From positions 3,412,501-3,476,500 of the forward strand of contig NZ_CP112998.1 in the NCBI RefSeq assembly GCF_026625565.1: a DNA stretch of 64,000 bases. Direction: 5' to 3'. The DNA comes from Dyadobacter pollutisoli. GTDB taxonomy: Bacteria; Bacteroidota; Bacteroidia; Cytophagales; Spirosomataceae. Under the pieces are notes generated by a model. The model saw nothing but the letters and a program-made list of their open reading frames with translations, was not told where the DNA came from and did no database searches. A program made the position numbers and the translations under genes. Positions 9,349-18,334 of this stretch are shown here, one piece after another. Each line of letters begins with the position of its first letter. Position 1 is the first letter of the stretch.

Positions 9349-10302
9349 ATGTTTAATCAGGTAAAGTTTTTTGCATTAACTCTAATAGGTCTAAGTATGA
9401 TGACAAGTATTGGATATGCTCAGAAGTCTTCCTCAAACTTGTTGATTCATCAGCGACTATTGAAGTTAAATGTCAGTAGTAAATGGAATAAAACAGCTGC
9501 TATCTCTTTAAAATTTGATGCACATCATACACAAGGAATGATCAAAATTGGCGATTATTTTTATATGAGTTCGGTAGAAGTAATTAAAAAGACAGAGCGA
9601 TATGAGCAACCTATAAATGGTCTGGATAGAGATACTGGTATCGGAAAGGGGCATATTTTTAAGTTTGACAAAGACGGAAATTTATTGGCAGATCTATTAG
9701 TGGGTTCAGGAGATATTTATCATCCGGGAGGCATTGATTATGATGGAACATATATCTGGATTCCAGTGACAGAGTATCGGCCTAATAGTTCTTCCATTAT
9801 CTACAAACTCAAAGTAGAGACAATGGAGCTGACAGAGGTGGTTCGTATCAAAGAATCCATTGGCGCAATCGTTCATAATCTTCAAAATAATACGCTGACT
9901 GGCGCGAATTGGGGCGCCAGGAAGTTTTATACCTGGAAACTTGATAAGAACCGGAAAGTAAATAATCGAAATCTTGCACCAGAAAAATTGGCCAAAGAAA
10001 ATCCTTCTTTCCATACTGATTATCAGGATTGCAAATACCTTGGCGACGGTTTAATGCTTGGTTCGGGAAAAATGGTATATAAAAATGATGTAACTGAATT
10101 TCATATTGGAAGTTGGGAGATTTTTAATCTGAACGATTTTCGCCCGGTTCGACAAATTCCTGTAACGCTATGGTCTCCAACCGGAGAGATGATGTGCAAT
10201 AATCCTGCCGCCGTTGAGGTTACAGATAAGGGTCTGAGAGCATATTTTGTACCTGATGATGAGGAAAAGGCAGTTTTATTTATTTATGATATTGAATTAT
10301 AG
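9349..10302 (+). CDS. Secreted DUF6454-type protein (predicted beta-propeller)
   Basis: A 317-residue protein started at the ATG at 9349; an in-frame TTG three codons earlier is less likely because the signal peptide MFNQVKFFALTLIGLSMMTS...YAQ begins at this ATG. The mature part has regular blade-like segments: HHTQGMIKIGDYFYMSS, GKGHIFKFDKDGNLL, GDIYHPGGIDYDGTYIWIPV, IYKLKVETMEL, TGANWGARKFYTWKL, SPTGEMMCNNPAAVEV. I recall this layout from the DUF6454 family, which has no established function; a propeller that binds or processes a small ligand outside the cytoplasm is an inference. It converges with the GDPD gene across a shared hairpin. Base composition is AT-richer than the 27-64 kb genes, which fits an acquired region. 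Confidence 0.75.
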   Translation: MFNQVKFFALTLIGLSMMTSIGYAQKSSSNLLIHQRLLKLNVSSKWNKTAAISLKFDAHHTQGMIKIGDYFYMSSVEVIKKTERYEQPINGLDRDTGIGKGHIFKFDKDGNLLADLLVGSGDIYHPGGIDYDGTYIWIPVTEYRPNSSSIIYKLKVETMELTEVVRIKESIGAIVHNLQNNTLTGANWGARKFYTWKLDKNRKVNNRNLAPEKLAKENPSFHTDYQDCKYLGDGLMLGSGKMVYKNDVTEFHIGSWEIFNLNDFRPVRQIPVTLWSPTGEMMCNNPAAVEVTDKGLRAYFVPDDEEKAVLFIYDIEL

Positions 10303-10368
10303 CATTACTCACCGAATCAGGTACCAAAGAGAGGCTTTTAAAACAAGCAGACTTTGAACCCTAAAAGC

Positions 10369-10404
10369 ATAAACCCTGCTAATCGTGTGATTGCAGGGCT
10401 TTAT
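10369..10404. terminator. Bidirectional hairpin between convergent genes
   Basis: ATAAACCCTGC at 10369-10379 pairs with GCAGGGCTTTAT at 10393-10404 (one bulged base), with a 13-base loop. It lies between the stops of the DUF6454 and GDPD genes and has AT-rich outer pairs that can act as a U-tract either way. Confidence 0.6.
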
Positions 10405-10468
10405 ACGTTTTACAGGAAGAATTACACAATTTACAGAAATGAATCCTCAAAAGCGTCCCGCCAGAGGA

Positions 10469-11323
10469 CTACTCAAAGAAAGCATCAAAATCAGAATCGA
10501 TCTGGAACATGGTAACACCACATTTGATTAAGTACTCAATATCCCGTTTCGCCCCTTTGGTGGGATCTTCCAGTGTGTAGTGTCCGAAATTAACTGATGG
10601 ACAAACCAATATGTTGTTTTTTTGACACCATCTTGCTGCATCCGCATTGATCTTGTTTCCGTTATCGAACAGATAATACTTGTTGGCAACGTTCTTACCA
10701 TCTTTAACCATCTGCTTGATTTTGTCCATTTCACTCATTCTGAAACCAAATTTACCCGCTTCGTATAAATTGATCACGTCGTTTCTAAGAAATACAGCAT
10801 CTTCCAGCATGTCATATTTTTTAAGGATATCGTTAATTTTTTTGTTATACCATGGTGTTACTTCCAGTTTAAGGTCGACCATGATTTTTACATCCCTCTT
10901 TTTCATCATTTTCAAAACTTCTTCCAGTGTCAAAGGGTTGTACCCTCCTTTTATAGCTTTTATCTTTTTAAATTCTGCAAGGGTCATGGATGATATATTC
11001 TTATCAAGCCCATAAGTAATTTTTAATTCATCGTAATGATTGACAACGAGTATGCTATCCTTTGTGGCTCTGACGTCAATTTCTAACATATAATATCCGC
11101 TATCAATTGCCGCCTGAATTGATCTGGGGTCATATTCTTCATATATGTCTTCACAAATTCCTCCCCTATGTGCAATTAATTTATAATTCTTAAACTTGGG
11201 TTTGATTGCATTGTCTTTTGTAGTTTCTGCACTACTATCTGCATTTGATACGTTGCTAGTCAATGCTTTTGCCTGCATCACAGCTATCATCATCATTGCG
11301 AAAATAAAAAAATACTTTTTCAT
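10469..11323 (-). CDS. Secreted glycerophosphodiester phosphodiesterase-family protein
   Basis: A 284-residue protein with a signal peptide (about 1-20, ending QAKA) and one GDPD TIM barrel. The family signature is present: AHRGG with His52-Arg53, the MLEIDVRATKDS segment with metal ligands Glu81 and Asp83, and VVNHYD with the second catalytic His96. GDPD enzymes hydrolyse glycerophosphodiesters to an alcohol and glycerol 3-phosphate in a metal-dependent manner. The usual 'PENT' after HRG is here EEYDPRS, so the active-site entrance differs from housekeeping GlpQ, and the substrate may be another phosphodiester. The barrel ends soon after FQIDSDFDAFF, as usual. It lies downstream of the Oar-like receptor on the same strand, with a 157-base gap containing a hairpin. 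Confidence 0.85.
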   Translation of the reverse strand: MKKYFFIFAMMMIAVMQAKALTSNVSNADSSAETTKDNAIKPKFKNYKLIAHRGGICEDIYEEYDPRSIQAAIDSGYYMLEIDVRATKDSILVVNHYDELKITYGLDKNISSMTLAEFKKIKAIKGGYNPLTLEEVLKMMKKRDVKIMVDLKLEVTPWYNKKINDILKKYDMLEDAVFLRNDVINLYEAGKFGFRMSEMDKIKQMVKDGKNVANKYYLFDNGNKINADAARWCQKNNILVCPSVNFGHYTLEDPTKGAKRDIEYLIKCGVTMFQIDSDFDAFFE

Positions 11324-11403
11324 TGAATTTAAATTTATTTGTTGGCCTATCCCTTGAATATTAGTGGGCTAAGGAATTGAATATAATTTTCTTCTGGTAT
11401 ACT

Positions 11404-11438
11404 ATCCAAGGGAGGGCAAAATTACCCCCCCTTGGGAT
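11404..11438. terminator. GC-rich hairpin after the Oar-like receptor gene
   Basis: ATCCAAGGGAGGG at 11404-11416 and CCCCCCCTTGGGAT at 11425-11438 form a strong stem with an 8-base loop. It lies just past the receptor stop (11481, minus strand). No U-tract follows on the minus strand, so it may act as an mRNA end or processing site rather than a strict intrinsic terminator. Confidence 0.45.
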
Positions 11439-11480
11439 CAAAAAACGGACCAGGCAGAAAATATAAAATCAGTCTACTTA

Positions 11481-14400
11481 CTACAATGAATACTTTAATC
11501 CAAACTGGATACGATACAATTTATTAGCGTCAACTGTATATCTTAGATTACCAGCCGTTTTGTCAACACTATAAGTATACTTTTGAGTAGCTGCGTTAAA
11601 GCCGGTTACTTGATAAAGGCGCGTGTTACTTACAAAATCATATCCACCCCATTTGTAATTGATTAAATTCAATACGTTGAAGATGTCAACCCTTAACGAC
11701 AATTTATTGGTCTTCGCAATTTTAATGTCTTTTATTGCGCTAATGTCGAATTGCTTTCTCCAAGGCTGTAAGCCTCCGTTAAATCCACCAAAATCACCTT
11801 TGTATTTATTCAGATAATCTCTGTAATATTTAGAAGTATTATCCCACACATATTGCAGGTCGTTTTTAATTGCATCTGGTGCAGTAGCCGGGTCAAAAAT
11901 AAACGACATGTCCTCATTAGCACTATAAGAAGTGTTGTCACCATTCTGGTCCCTGTTGAGGTTTGAATAGAAGTGATCCCACTGGCTAAGAATAAGGTTT
12001 GCACTCAAACTAAATCCTTTGTAGGTTGGTGTTAATAATGACACTACTACTTTATGTCTCAGGTCGTCATCATCGTTCCAATTCTTGGCATTCGACTTAT
12101 AGCTGCCGTAAGAAGTAGTGGTAAAGAACATATCCTGTGGGTTACCCGAATTGTAACGAACACCTCCTTTTGAGTGGCCATAAGTGTATGATCCTCTAAT
12201 TTCTCCGTCCAGTATCTTGTAAGCGCCTTCAATCACAGCAAAGTAGCTAAGTTGTGCCCAATTTGCATTCGTAAACATCAACACTTCATTAAATCGAGCA
12301 GACTTCCGGGCGTTTTTATAATCGGCAAGTCCATTGCTATTTACCAAACCAGGAGCCACATACACACCCCTATTTTTTTCTTCTGCTACATTAAACTTAG
12401 GAGCATCAGAAAGGTTTTTATTTTCTAACATATATTGGTTAGTGGTCCTGTTCAAATACAAACCACCGGATAAATAAAATCTGTTAGTAATAAACTTGGT
12501 ATAGTTCAAATTCATTTTAAACGTCATGGGTGTTTGCAGATTTTTATCCAGCAAATGAACCGCATTCGGAATGTTATCTACATTAATTCCACTGGGTTTA
12601 ATCCAGTTTTCATATCCGGGTGTATTAGAAAAGTCCTGGTAATAGGCTGGCCAGTTGGCTTCTGGCATATTAGGATCACCCGCTCTGACAGAAACAGATT
12701 TATAGTTACCCGCGTTGTTGATCAATGCGAATGATAAAGCCTGGGTCGTAAATTCACTTGCGAAAAAGCCGGCGCCAAACTTCAATTGATCAGTTCCTTT
12801 GCCGTTAACATCCCAGTTCAAATTAAATCTGGGCTGAAGATTATTCCAATCTAACGGGGCTACATCACTTTTAAGGCCTAATTCGCTTAGCAACAAAGCA
12901 TCTGCCTTAGGTTTTTGAGGCAAATAAGTAAGGTCGTAGCGCAATCCTACTGTCATTTCAAGCTCCTTGCCAGCATTCCATGTACCTTGGCCATAAAATC
13001 CTGTGGTCAGGATTTCCGGATGTACGTACTTCCCGGCGCTTGCGGTCATCGGGACCTTTCTGTTAAATTCGTTAGGCTTATTTTTAATCAGGTTGTCAAG
13101 TGAATAGTATACAAATTCACCTTGCTGATTGTGTGTTAACAAATCACTAATATGGTTGTACTGAAGATCGGTTCCAACCAACCAATTTATTTTCCCTTTT
13201 GTAAAAGTTAAATTGTCAATTAACTGAATATCATTCGATCCAATGGTTTCAGGCGCCCAATATTGATTTCCAAATACTACATTCACCTCTTTTGATGCAC
13301 CGTTAGGCAAAGTAGATTTTACTTTTACAACACCGACCGGAACTCTTGGATAGACATTGTTACCTGTTCTTTTAAGATCGGAATAGGATAGTTTCAAATC
13401 GTTCTTTAACCCAGAACTAAATCTTGATGTTAGGTTAAGCAAGAAACTCGCATCTCTTTGTCTGCCTTTATATTGCGTACTAAAAAGACCGCCGCCAGGA
13501 GCTTTGTCTGGTTGTACATAAACATGGTAATTCGCTTTGAACGTTAAATGGTTTACTTCACTTAGATTAAAATCAAATCTGGCGAGTGCATTATCGGTCG
13601 TCCTCTTAATTTTCATGCTGCCATATTGCTGCACTTTTGGAACGCCAAAGTTCGTTTCTAACTGATTAACAATTTTGTCCAGGTTATCCTTAGTAATTCC
13701 TAAGGTATTTTCTGCGTCTGCCTGATCTACACCAGCAGTTGCAAAATTCCATGTCTGCCATGGCTGCTCCTGGATATATCGATCATAAGTAGCAAAAAAG
13801 TGTATCTTATTTTTAATAATCGGACCGCTTAAACTCAATCCGTATTGCGTGTTGGTGTATTCACCTTTTTTACCTTTGCTCCAAACATCATTCACGTGAT
13901 TTACCTGAACGCCTGCAAGACTTCCTCCGGTGTAATAGCTCCATGCGTCGGCATGAAATTGGTTGTTGCCAGATTTAGTGATCGCCTTGATTGATCCTGC
14001 TCCACCACGTCCATCGGCAACATTATAAGTGTTTGTGGCGACCTCAAATTCTCTGATTGCTTCCATTGACACAGGGAAAGCACCTTCCGGAGTCGATCCA
14101 AACATGTTCATACGGTTAGAAACACCATCAATAGTAAGGCCTCTTCCATTACTGCGGGCACCGGCAATATTGGTACCTAGTGTTAATGGCGATAACTTTG
14201 CAAGGTCTTGATAATTCCTTGAAGTGGTCGGTATTCTGTTTAAAGCCTCACCGCTTATTTTCGTTGCAACACCAATGCGTTGTCGTGCGGAGGTATAAGA
14301 AAAGCCCTTGACCACAATTTCATCCAGTTTAGTCTCTGAACCCGAAAGCAACACATCCGGAATGATGATATTGTCTCCCTGATTCAGGGTGTATCCCTTC

Positions 14401-14675
14401 AGTAGTTTGGAGCCAAACCCTACATAAGTAACCAACACGGAATAAGGACCACCCAGGGGAAGATCTTCTATTTTAAAAAAACCATCATTGTTGGTCACGG
14501 TATGGGTTTGAAAACCCGTTGACTCGTTCTTGAAAGTAATCGATACCGCTACCAGCGGCTCGGCTTTGGAATTGGTGCCGTCGAGCACCCTTCCGGTGAA
14601 GGCTCCCAAATTATTTTGGGCATGCAGTGAAAATGCACAAAAAATAAGTGCTACTAGTAAAGTTACCGTTTTCAT
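11481..14675 (-). CDS. Oar-like TonB-dependent receptor with CarboxypepD-type N-terminal domain
   Basis: A 1064-residue protein started at the ATG at 14675, which opens a signal peptide MKTVTLLVALIFCAFSLHAQ; the frame extends 35 codons upstream without such a feature. After it comes a carboxypeptidase-regulatory-like domain (NNLGAFTGRVLDG, VSITFKNESTG, GFFKIEDLPLGGPYSVLVTYVGF), then a plug (GVATKISGEALNRIPTTSRN, GRGLTIDGVSNRMNMFG, GAGSIKAITKSGNNQFH) and a long barrel ending KLYRIQFGLKYSL. This is the Oar/TonB-receptor group rather than SusC proper. Such receptors import large ligands, including oligosaccharides, through the outer membrane. It lies downstream of the intact ECF sigma gene on the same strand, with a 410-base gap holding an R1 element. 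No anti-sigma or SusD gene lies between them. Confidence 0.88.
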   Translation of the reverse strand: MKTVTLLVALIFCAFSLHAQNNLGAFTGRVLDGTNSKAEPLVAVSITFKNESTGFQTHTVTNNDGFFKIEDLPLGGPYSVLVTYVGFGSKLLKGYTLNQGDNIIIPDVLLSGSETKLDEIVVKGFSYTSARQRIGVATKISGEALNRIPTTSRNYQDLAKLSPLTLGTNIAGARSNGRGLTIDGVSNRMNMFGSTPEGAFPVSMEAIREFEVATNTYNVADGRGGAGSIKAITKSGNNQFHADAWSYYTGGSLAGVQVNHVNDVWSKGKKGEYTNTQYGLSLSGPIIKNKIHFFATYDRYIQEQPWQTWNFATAGVDQADAENTLGITKDNLDKIVNQLETNFGVPKVQQYGSMKIKRTTDNALARFDFNLSEVNHLTFKANYHVYVQPDKAPGGGLFSTQYKGRQRDASFLLNLTSRFSSGLKNDLKLSYSDLKRTGNNVYPRVPVGVVKVKSTLPNGASKEVNVVFGNQYWAPETIGSNDIQLIDNLTFTKGKINWLVGTDLQYNHISDLLTHNQQGEFVYYSLDNLIKNKPNEFNRKVPMTASAGKYVHPEILTTGFYGQGTWNAGKELEMTVGLRYDLTYLPQKPKADALLLSELGLKSDVAPLDWNNLQPRFNLNWDVNGKGTDQLKFGAGFFASEFTTQALSFALINNAGNYKSVSVRAGDPNMPEANWPAYYQDFSNTPGYENWIKPSGINVDNIPNAVHLLDKNLQTPMTFKMNLNYTKFITNRFYLSGGLYLNRTTNQYMLENKNLSDAPKFNVAEEKNRGVYVAPGLVNSNGLADYKNARKSARFNEVLMFTNANWAQLSYFAVIEGAYKILDGEIRGSYTYGHSKGGVRYNSGNPQDMFFTTTSYGSYKSNAKNWNDDDDLRHKVVVSLLTPTYKGFSLSANLILSQWDHFYSNLNRDQNGDNTSYSANEDMSFIFDPATAPDAIKNDLQYVWDNTSKYYRDYLNKYKGDFGGFNGGLQPWRKQFDISAIKDIKIAKTNKLSLRVDIFNVLNLINYKWGGYDFVSNTRLYQVTGFNAATQKYTYSVDKTAGNLRYTVDANKLYRIQFGLKYSL

Positions 14676-15085
14676 TGTCTGTGGGTTGCGTGGGGATTCT
14701 TTTGAAGAAATTGTATTTTTCTGCAAATGTAATTCGTATAATGTTACCAAATTATTATGAATGTATGAACAAACGAACAAGCATGTTATTCCCCTATGCT
14801 TCCTGTTTCCAGTCTAATTTATATCACATAATCAAGCAGTTAGTATTTCCAAGCTCAGGGTTGAGCCGGTAGTTGGACCTCTCGTCCATGCCTCATCTAC
14901 AATAGGCATTCTTTCCTCCGTGCACTTCCCAAAGTGGTAGTGCCGCAGTAGCTTTAAAACCCAGATCAATCTCGCTGCGGGAGATGGCTTACCTAGATTC
15001 TCTACATACAAATCGGTTCCGGTGCCTGCGAACCGCAATAGAAATTGTGGATTCCCCTAAAAATCATTTCATCGGGTCATATTTT
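14676..15085. other. Gap between ECF sigma gene and receptor gene; no convincing gene
   Basis: This stretch has an open minus-strand frame of 68 codons at 14832-15038, but its peptide matches nothing I recognise. Its 5' end lies inside the R1 repeat, so I treat it as non-coding. In related cassettes an anti-sigma gene would normally sit here. Confidence 0.5.
15008..15066 (-). repeat. R1 element, copy a, directly 3' of the intact ECF sigma gene
   Basis: Plus-strand AAATCGG, GCCTGCGAACCGCAATAGAAA and the ATTC...TAAAAATCAT block align with the four other R1 copies. It begins within about 20 bases of the sigma stop codon at 15086. This copy defines R1 as a sigma 3'-flank element. Confidence 0.65.
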
Positions 15086-15658
15086 TCAATTGCCTCCAAA
15101 AACTATAAAATCCCTCAGACAACCACGCATCACTTTCAAAGCATGTGCCAGGTGATATTCCACAGTGCGTTGGGGAACGGAAAGTGCGAGCGACACTTCC
15201 CGTACGGATAAGCCGTCTAGCCGGCTGAGTTTAAATATTTCCCGGGTTTTTTCAGGAAGCTGCTTCATAGACAGATCGATCACCGCTTTCAATTCCTGCA
15301 AGGCGAGCAATTCTTCGGTGCCCATGTCTTCGTCTACAAAAGTGTTGAGCAAGAACTCTTCGTGCCGGTCTTTTACCAATCGTTGTCTAATGTGGTCTAT
15401 ACACTTGTTTTTCACCGCTTTGTAGAGGTACGATGATAGGTTGTCAATTTGATTGCGCCTGCGTTTTTGCCATAGATCTACAAAAACCGTCTGGATAGTC
15501 TCTTCGGCGCCCGTTTCGTCATTGAGCTTACTCAACGCAAAAACGTATAGCCGTTGCCAGTAACGGTTATATATCTCACTAAATGCTTTTTCGTCGTCCC
15601 GAAGCAGGCTTGCTGCCAATTGATCGTCAAATAAAGGGGGCTCGTATGAAACTCGCAT
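15086..15658 (-). CDS. ECF (sigma-70 family) RNA polymerase sigma factor, intact
   Basis: A 190-residue protein started at the ATG at 15658 (MRVSYEPPLF); the frame is open 17 codons further up, but this start gives the standard ECF length. Region 2 covers about 25-92 (DEKAFSEIYNRYWQRLYVF, AEETIQTVFVDLW, SSYLYKAVKNKCIDHIRQ). Region 4 covers about 125-178 (LPEKTREIFKLSRLDGLSVREV, RTVEYHLAHALKVMR). Bacteroidota ECF factors of this type usually pair with a FecR anti-sigma and switch on TonB-receptor/SusD operons. No FecR gene follows here, so control must differ or the partner is elsewhere. The gene is flanked by R2 upstream and R1 downstream, and decayed relatives occur at 23.2-23.9 kb. Confidence 0.9.
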   Translation of the reverse strand: MRVSYEPPLFDDQLAASLLRDDEKAFSEIYNRYWQRLYVFALSKLNDETGAEETIQTVFVDLWQKRRRNQIDNLSSYLYKAVKNKCIDHIRQRLVKDRHEEFLLNTFVDEDMGTEELLALQELKAVIDLSMKQLPEKTREIFKLSRLDGLSVREVSLALSVPQRTVEYHLAHALKVMRGCLRDFIVFGGN

Positions 15659-16064
15659 ATGGCTTATAAAACAGACACTTTTAAAACAAAGCAGACAAAC
15701 CAACTGCAATCATTTTCTGAATATGACAGAACAAATTTCCGGTATATTTTCAATTCCCACCTCCGATATTTAAGCAATTTTATATGTTATTTTGAATAAC
15801 ATTTCTCATTTTGTCATCAAAAAAATGATGCATATAAGATAAATTGGTTACATAGCAGCTCCACATCGACTCAGGAAGGCTACATTCAACAGGCGAATGC
15901 AACAGCAAGTCAAAGTATTACAACAGGGCCACAAAAAAAACTAACGCTATTCAATATACGAATAGCCAAAAGTCCCGGAATTGACAGGTTGTCAATAGGG
16001 AGCAAGCCCAAAAAAGAGTTTCATTTCTGGCTATCAAAGCCCAAACCTGATGTGCTTTTTGCTT
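15659..16064. other. Upstream region of the ECF sigma gene; holds R2
   Basis: A 406-base gap between the sigma start and the PhyH stop, with no gene seen. The only structure found is R2 at 15942-16030. It contains the near-palindrome ATTGACA-ggt-TGTCAAT at about 15980-15996, which could be a protein-binding site. Confidence 0.5.
15942..16030 (-). repeat. R2 element, copy b, upstream of the intact ECF sigma gene
   Basis: Shares TATTCAATA, AATTGAC, TTGTC, GGAGCAAG and GTTTCATT in order with 9067-9152. It lies about 285 bases before the sigma start codon. Contains the inverted repeat ATTGACA/TGTCAAT. Confidence 0.6.
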
Positions 16065-17054
16065 TTAAACTTGTTTCAAGATCTGATTATGGTACAACAT
16101 TGCCTGATTAACTTTTGGGACTCTTTCCGCCAATGCTTCCAATTCCTTGTCCCCATCAAATAATAACGGAAAGAAATTACCGTCAAGAACTTTGTCCTGG
16201 TCCATTGCGGGAAAGTCTTTCAACGCATCAAGCCTTTCATAACCTGCGGTGTTCCCCAAGGTTTGAAAACTCATCGCATTAAGCACAACCGCTCTCCTGG
16301 AACGATCGGATACGTTTTCATAGGAGCCATGCATTGTAAGCGGGTGGTGAAAGCTGGCATATCCCCGTTTTAATTCATTGGCGACACGATTATCGAAACT
16401 GGCATTTTGCTCCTCATTTAGTATTTCCCTTACCGCTTCCATTCCGCCGGTAAGCCCGGTGATGGGCAGTAAACCCCATTGATGGCTACCTGGAACAAAA
16501 TACAGGCAACCATTTTCTTTATTTGCGTCATCCAGGCCGATCCAGCAGGTAAGGTGATGCATTGGTTTGGTAAACGTCCAATATGAATAGTCCTGGTGCC
16601 AGGCTACCACACCGCCGTGCCTGGCTGGTTTGCAAAACAGTTGGTCATGAAATAACCGAAATGACTGCCCGAGCAACTGATAGGCCGCCATCCGATATGC
16701 CGGCGACCAGAATAAATCATGGAAACCCGGTGTAATGCGCCACCCGCCGATCGCATGGAAAAGCACCCGGTCCGGGTCTTCGGATTCATTGCTTTCGTAG
16801 TGATAAAACAGCTCCCGCTCATCGTCGGTCAGAGACTGCAACTTTACCAGCTCTTCGTTGAGAATATCGACTTGCTCATCGGACATTACCTCAATACCAC
16901 GAACAAAACCATCTCTTTCGAAATCGGCGATCTGCTGTTCGGTGAGCATATACTGTTCCCATTCTTTCGCAGTTTTGGGTTGCACGAAAAGATTGCAGAT
17001 GGGTTGCCCATAATCTGCAAGATCCAGCGATATTCCATTATTTTGAGTTTGCAT
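16065..17054 (-). CDS. Phytanoyl-CoA dioxygenase (PhyH) family Fe(II)/2-oxoglutarate enzyme
   Basis: A 329-residue protein started at the ATG at 17054; the frame is open 9 codons further up. No signal peptide is seen, so it is probably cytoplasmic. The double-stranded beta-helix carries the iron triad: WHQDYSYW with His153 and Asp155, and HHPLTMHGSYEN with the distal His (His242), followed by the 2-oxoglutarate-binding Arg in SDRSRRAVV. CLYFVPGSHQWG is the usual substrate-side segment. Family members hydroxylate lipids, small metabolites or natural products using O2 and 2-oxoglutarate; the substrate cannot be read from sequence. Next to it on the same strand are a glycosidase-tail remnant and an orphan receiver, so it has no clear pathway partner. 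Confidence 0.87.
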   Translation of the reverse strand: MQTQNNGISLDLADYGQPICNLFVQPKTAKEWEQYMLTEQQIADFERDGFVRGIEVMSDEQVDILNEELVKLQSLTDDERELFYHYESNESEDPDRVLFHAIGGWRITPGFHDLFWSPAYRMAAYQLLGQSFRLFHDQLFCKPARHGGVVAWHQDYSYWTFTKPMHHLTCWIGLDDANKENGCLYFVPGSHQWGLLPITGLTGGMEAVREILNEEQNASFDNRVANELKRGYASFHHPLTMHGSYENVSDRSRRAVVLNAMSFQTLGNTAGYERLDALKDFPAMDQDKVLDGNFFPLLFDGDKELEALAERVPKVNQAMLYHNQILKQV

Positions 17055-17117
17055 AAACGTTCCTTTTGAGAAATATGACAAAACTTAAATGAGTCTATTT
17101 TATGAATATTTCCACTA

Positions 17118-17293
17118 TTACCTGTTAAGAATGAAACTGGCAGGTGCGTACGCCCCAAGCGGGAAACTCAATTGCCCGCCTTTGACCGCGATTGCCTTTC
17201 CGGTTACCTCGCCGCGCAGATTTACAGGTATTGCAGCAGTATAGGTGTCCCCTCTTGGAAAACTTACCGTGATATTTCCTGACTGCCATCCCT
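17118..17293 (-). pseudogene. C-terminal remnant of a secreted glycosidase-like protein
   Basis: The minus strand encodes about 55 residues ending at a TAA (17118-17120): GWQSGNITVSFPRGDTY, then IPVNLRGEVTGKAIAV and GGQLSFPLGAYAPASFIL. The '...PVNLRGE...G...I.....FPL.AYAPASF.L' pattern resembles the last beta-sheet domain of large secreted glycoside hydrolases. The same frame meets a stop just upstream, and there is no start. Only the tail of a once larger gene remains, squeezed between the PhyH and receiver genes. Confidence 0.55.
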
Positions 17294-17326
17294 GTTACCC
17301 GAGGCTATTCCGGCCTTAATCACTTT

Positions 17327-17737
17327 CTAATCCTGTAATGGCGAACTTACTTGGTCATTCAAAAAAGACTGTCCTGCCAGAACAGCACGCACACATGCAA
17401 CAAGCTCCTCAGGACAGCCCTGCTTCGTAAGATAACCTTTCACGCCCATGCGCATGAGAGATCGGCCCAGCTTGTAATCAGGAATTCCACCACACACAAT
17501 GAAAGATACCAGGGGGTGCGTTTTCATGATTTTTTTCAGAGCGCCCCGGTCTATCTTAGAATGCTCTTCTGACAGGCCAATAATAACTATATCAAAAATA
17601 TTCACCTGCATGATCCTCTCCAGATCATAAATCGAATCGGTTTCGAGCGTAGCAACGTTGTCGAACCGGCTCTTAAGTGTAATGCGGGTGCCTGTGCGAA
17701 ATAACCCATGTTCGTCAACAATTATTACGTTCATCAT
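17327..17737 (-). CDS. Stand-alone response-regulator receiver domain with altered phosphorylation site
   Basis: A 136-residue protein made of one NarL-type receiver domain: VDEHGLFR with the acidic pair Asp8-Glu9, FDIVIIGLSE where strand beta-3 ends, and GVKGYLTKQGCPEEL with the conserved Lys105. The phospho-acceptor Asp, expected at position 54, is Gly, and the usual Thr/Ser near position 82 is Cys. No DNA-binding HTH follows: the protein stops at the point where a NarL/LuxR domain would begin. It could be a phosphorylation-independent pseudo-receiver or a truncated regulator. No histidine kinase is nearby. Confidence 0.75.
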   Translation of the reverse strand: MMNVIIVDEHGLFRTGTRITLKSRFDNVATLETDSIYDLERIMQVNIFDIVIIGLSEEHSKIDRGALKKIMKTHPLVSFIVCGGIPDYKLGRSLMRMGVKGYLTKQGCPEELVACVRAVLAGQSFLNDQVSSPLQD

Positions 17738-18334
17738 GTCATTGACCTGGCGTTAATGGGGATTCCATCTGAAATCAGTTCTACTCACCACTTCCGGAAA
17801 ATAGCACTTTTACCCAAGCCAAATTTATCCGCTTCCATCAATGCGACACTACGAAAAAATCCAGACTTTCACCAAACAAATTGAATTCATGTGTAAATAA
17901 ATTATATTCAGTACAGAATTAATACTACACAAAAGTCGAATGTTAATTAAAAACCCACAAATCGCTGACCTGTGGATTAAGCAATACAATTCCTTATTCT
18001 AACTTGCATTCAAGATGGTAGAATGCCGTAATTGTCCAAGTGCAGCTACTGACATGTCCAGGTCTTGTCGGATCATTCAGCATGACCAGCGCCTGGCTCC
18101 GATTATCACGGCTAGCAGTAAAAAGTGCCTCTTCATATATAATTGACGCGCGACCTGACTGATTATCAATGCAAACTAATCACCATTTAATCCCACAAAT
18201 TTCAATAAACTGGCTGCCTTAATTGATATGAAATAGTTTTATAAAGCCCTATAAGTTTATGAAAGCTAAATGATAAATTGCGCGATCACCCTTCGGGTAT
18301 TTTTCCTCGCCGGTTTCTGAATGCTTATAAAATC
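17738..18334. other. Gene-free stretch upstream of the sulfatase
   Basis: About 600 bases between the divergent receiver and sulfatase genes. AT-rich; I find no ORF with recognisable similarity, no strong hairpin and no copy of R1 or R2. It presumably holds both promoters. Confidence 0.4.

Noticed and set aside
14832..15038. 68-codon minus-strand frame after the ECF sigma gene
   Set aside because: It begins inside R1 and matches no anti-sigma or other family; a chance frame is likelier.
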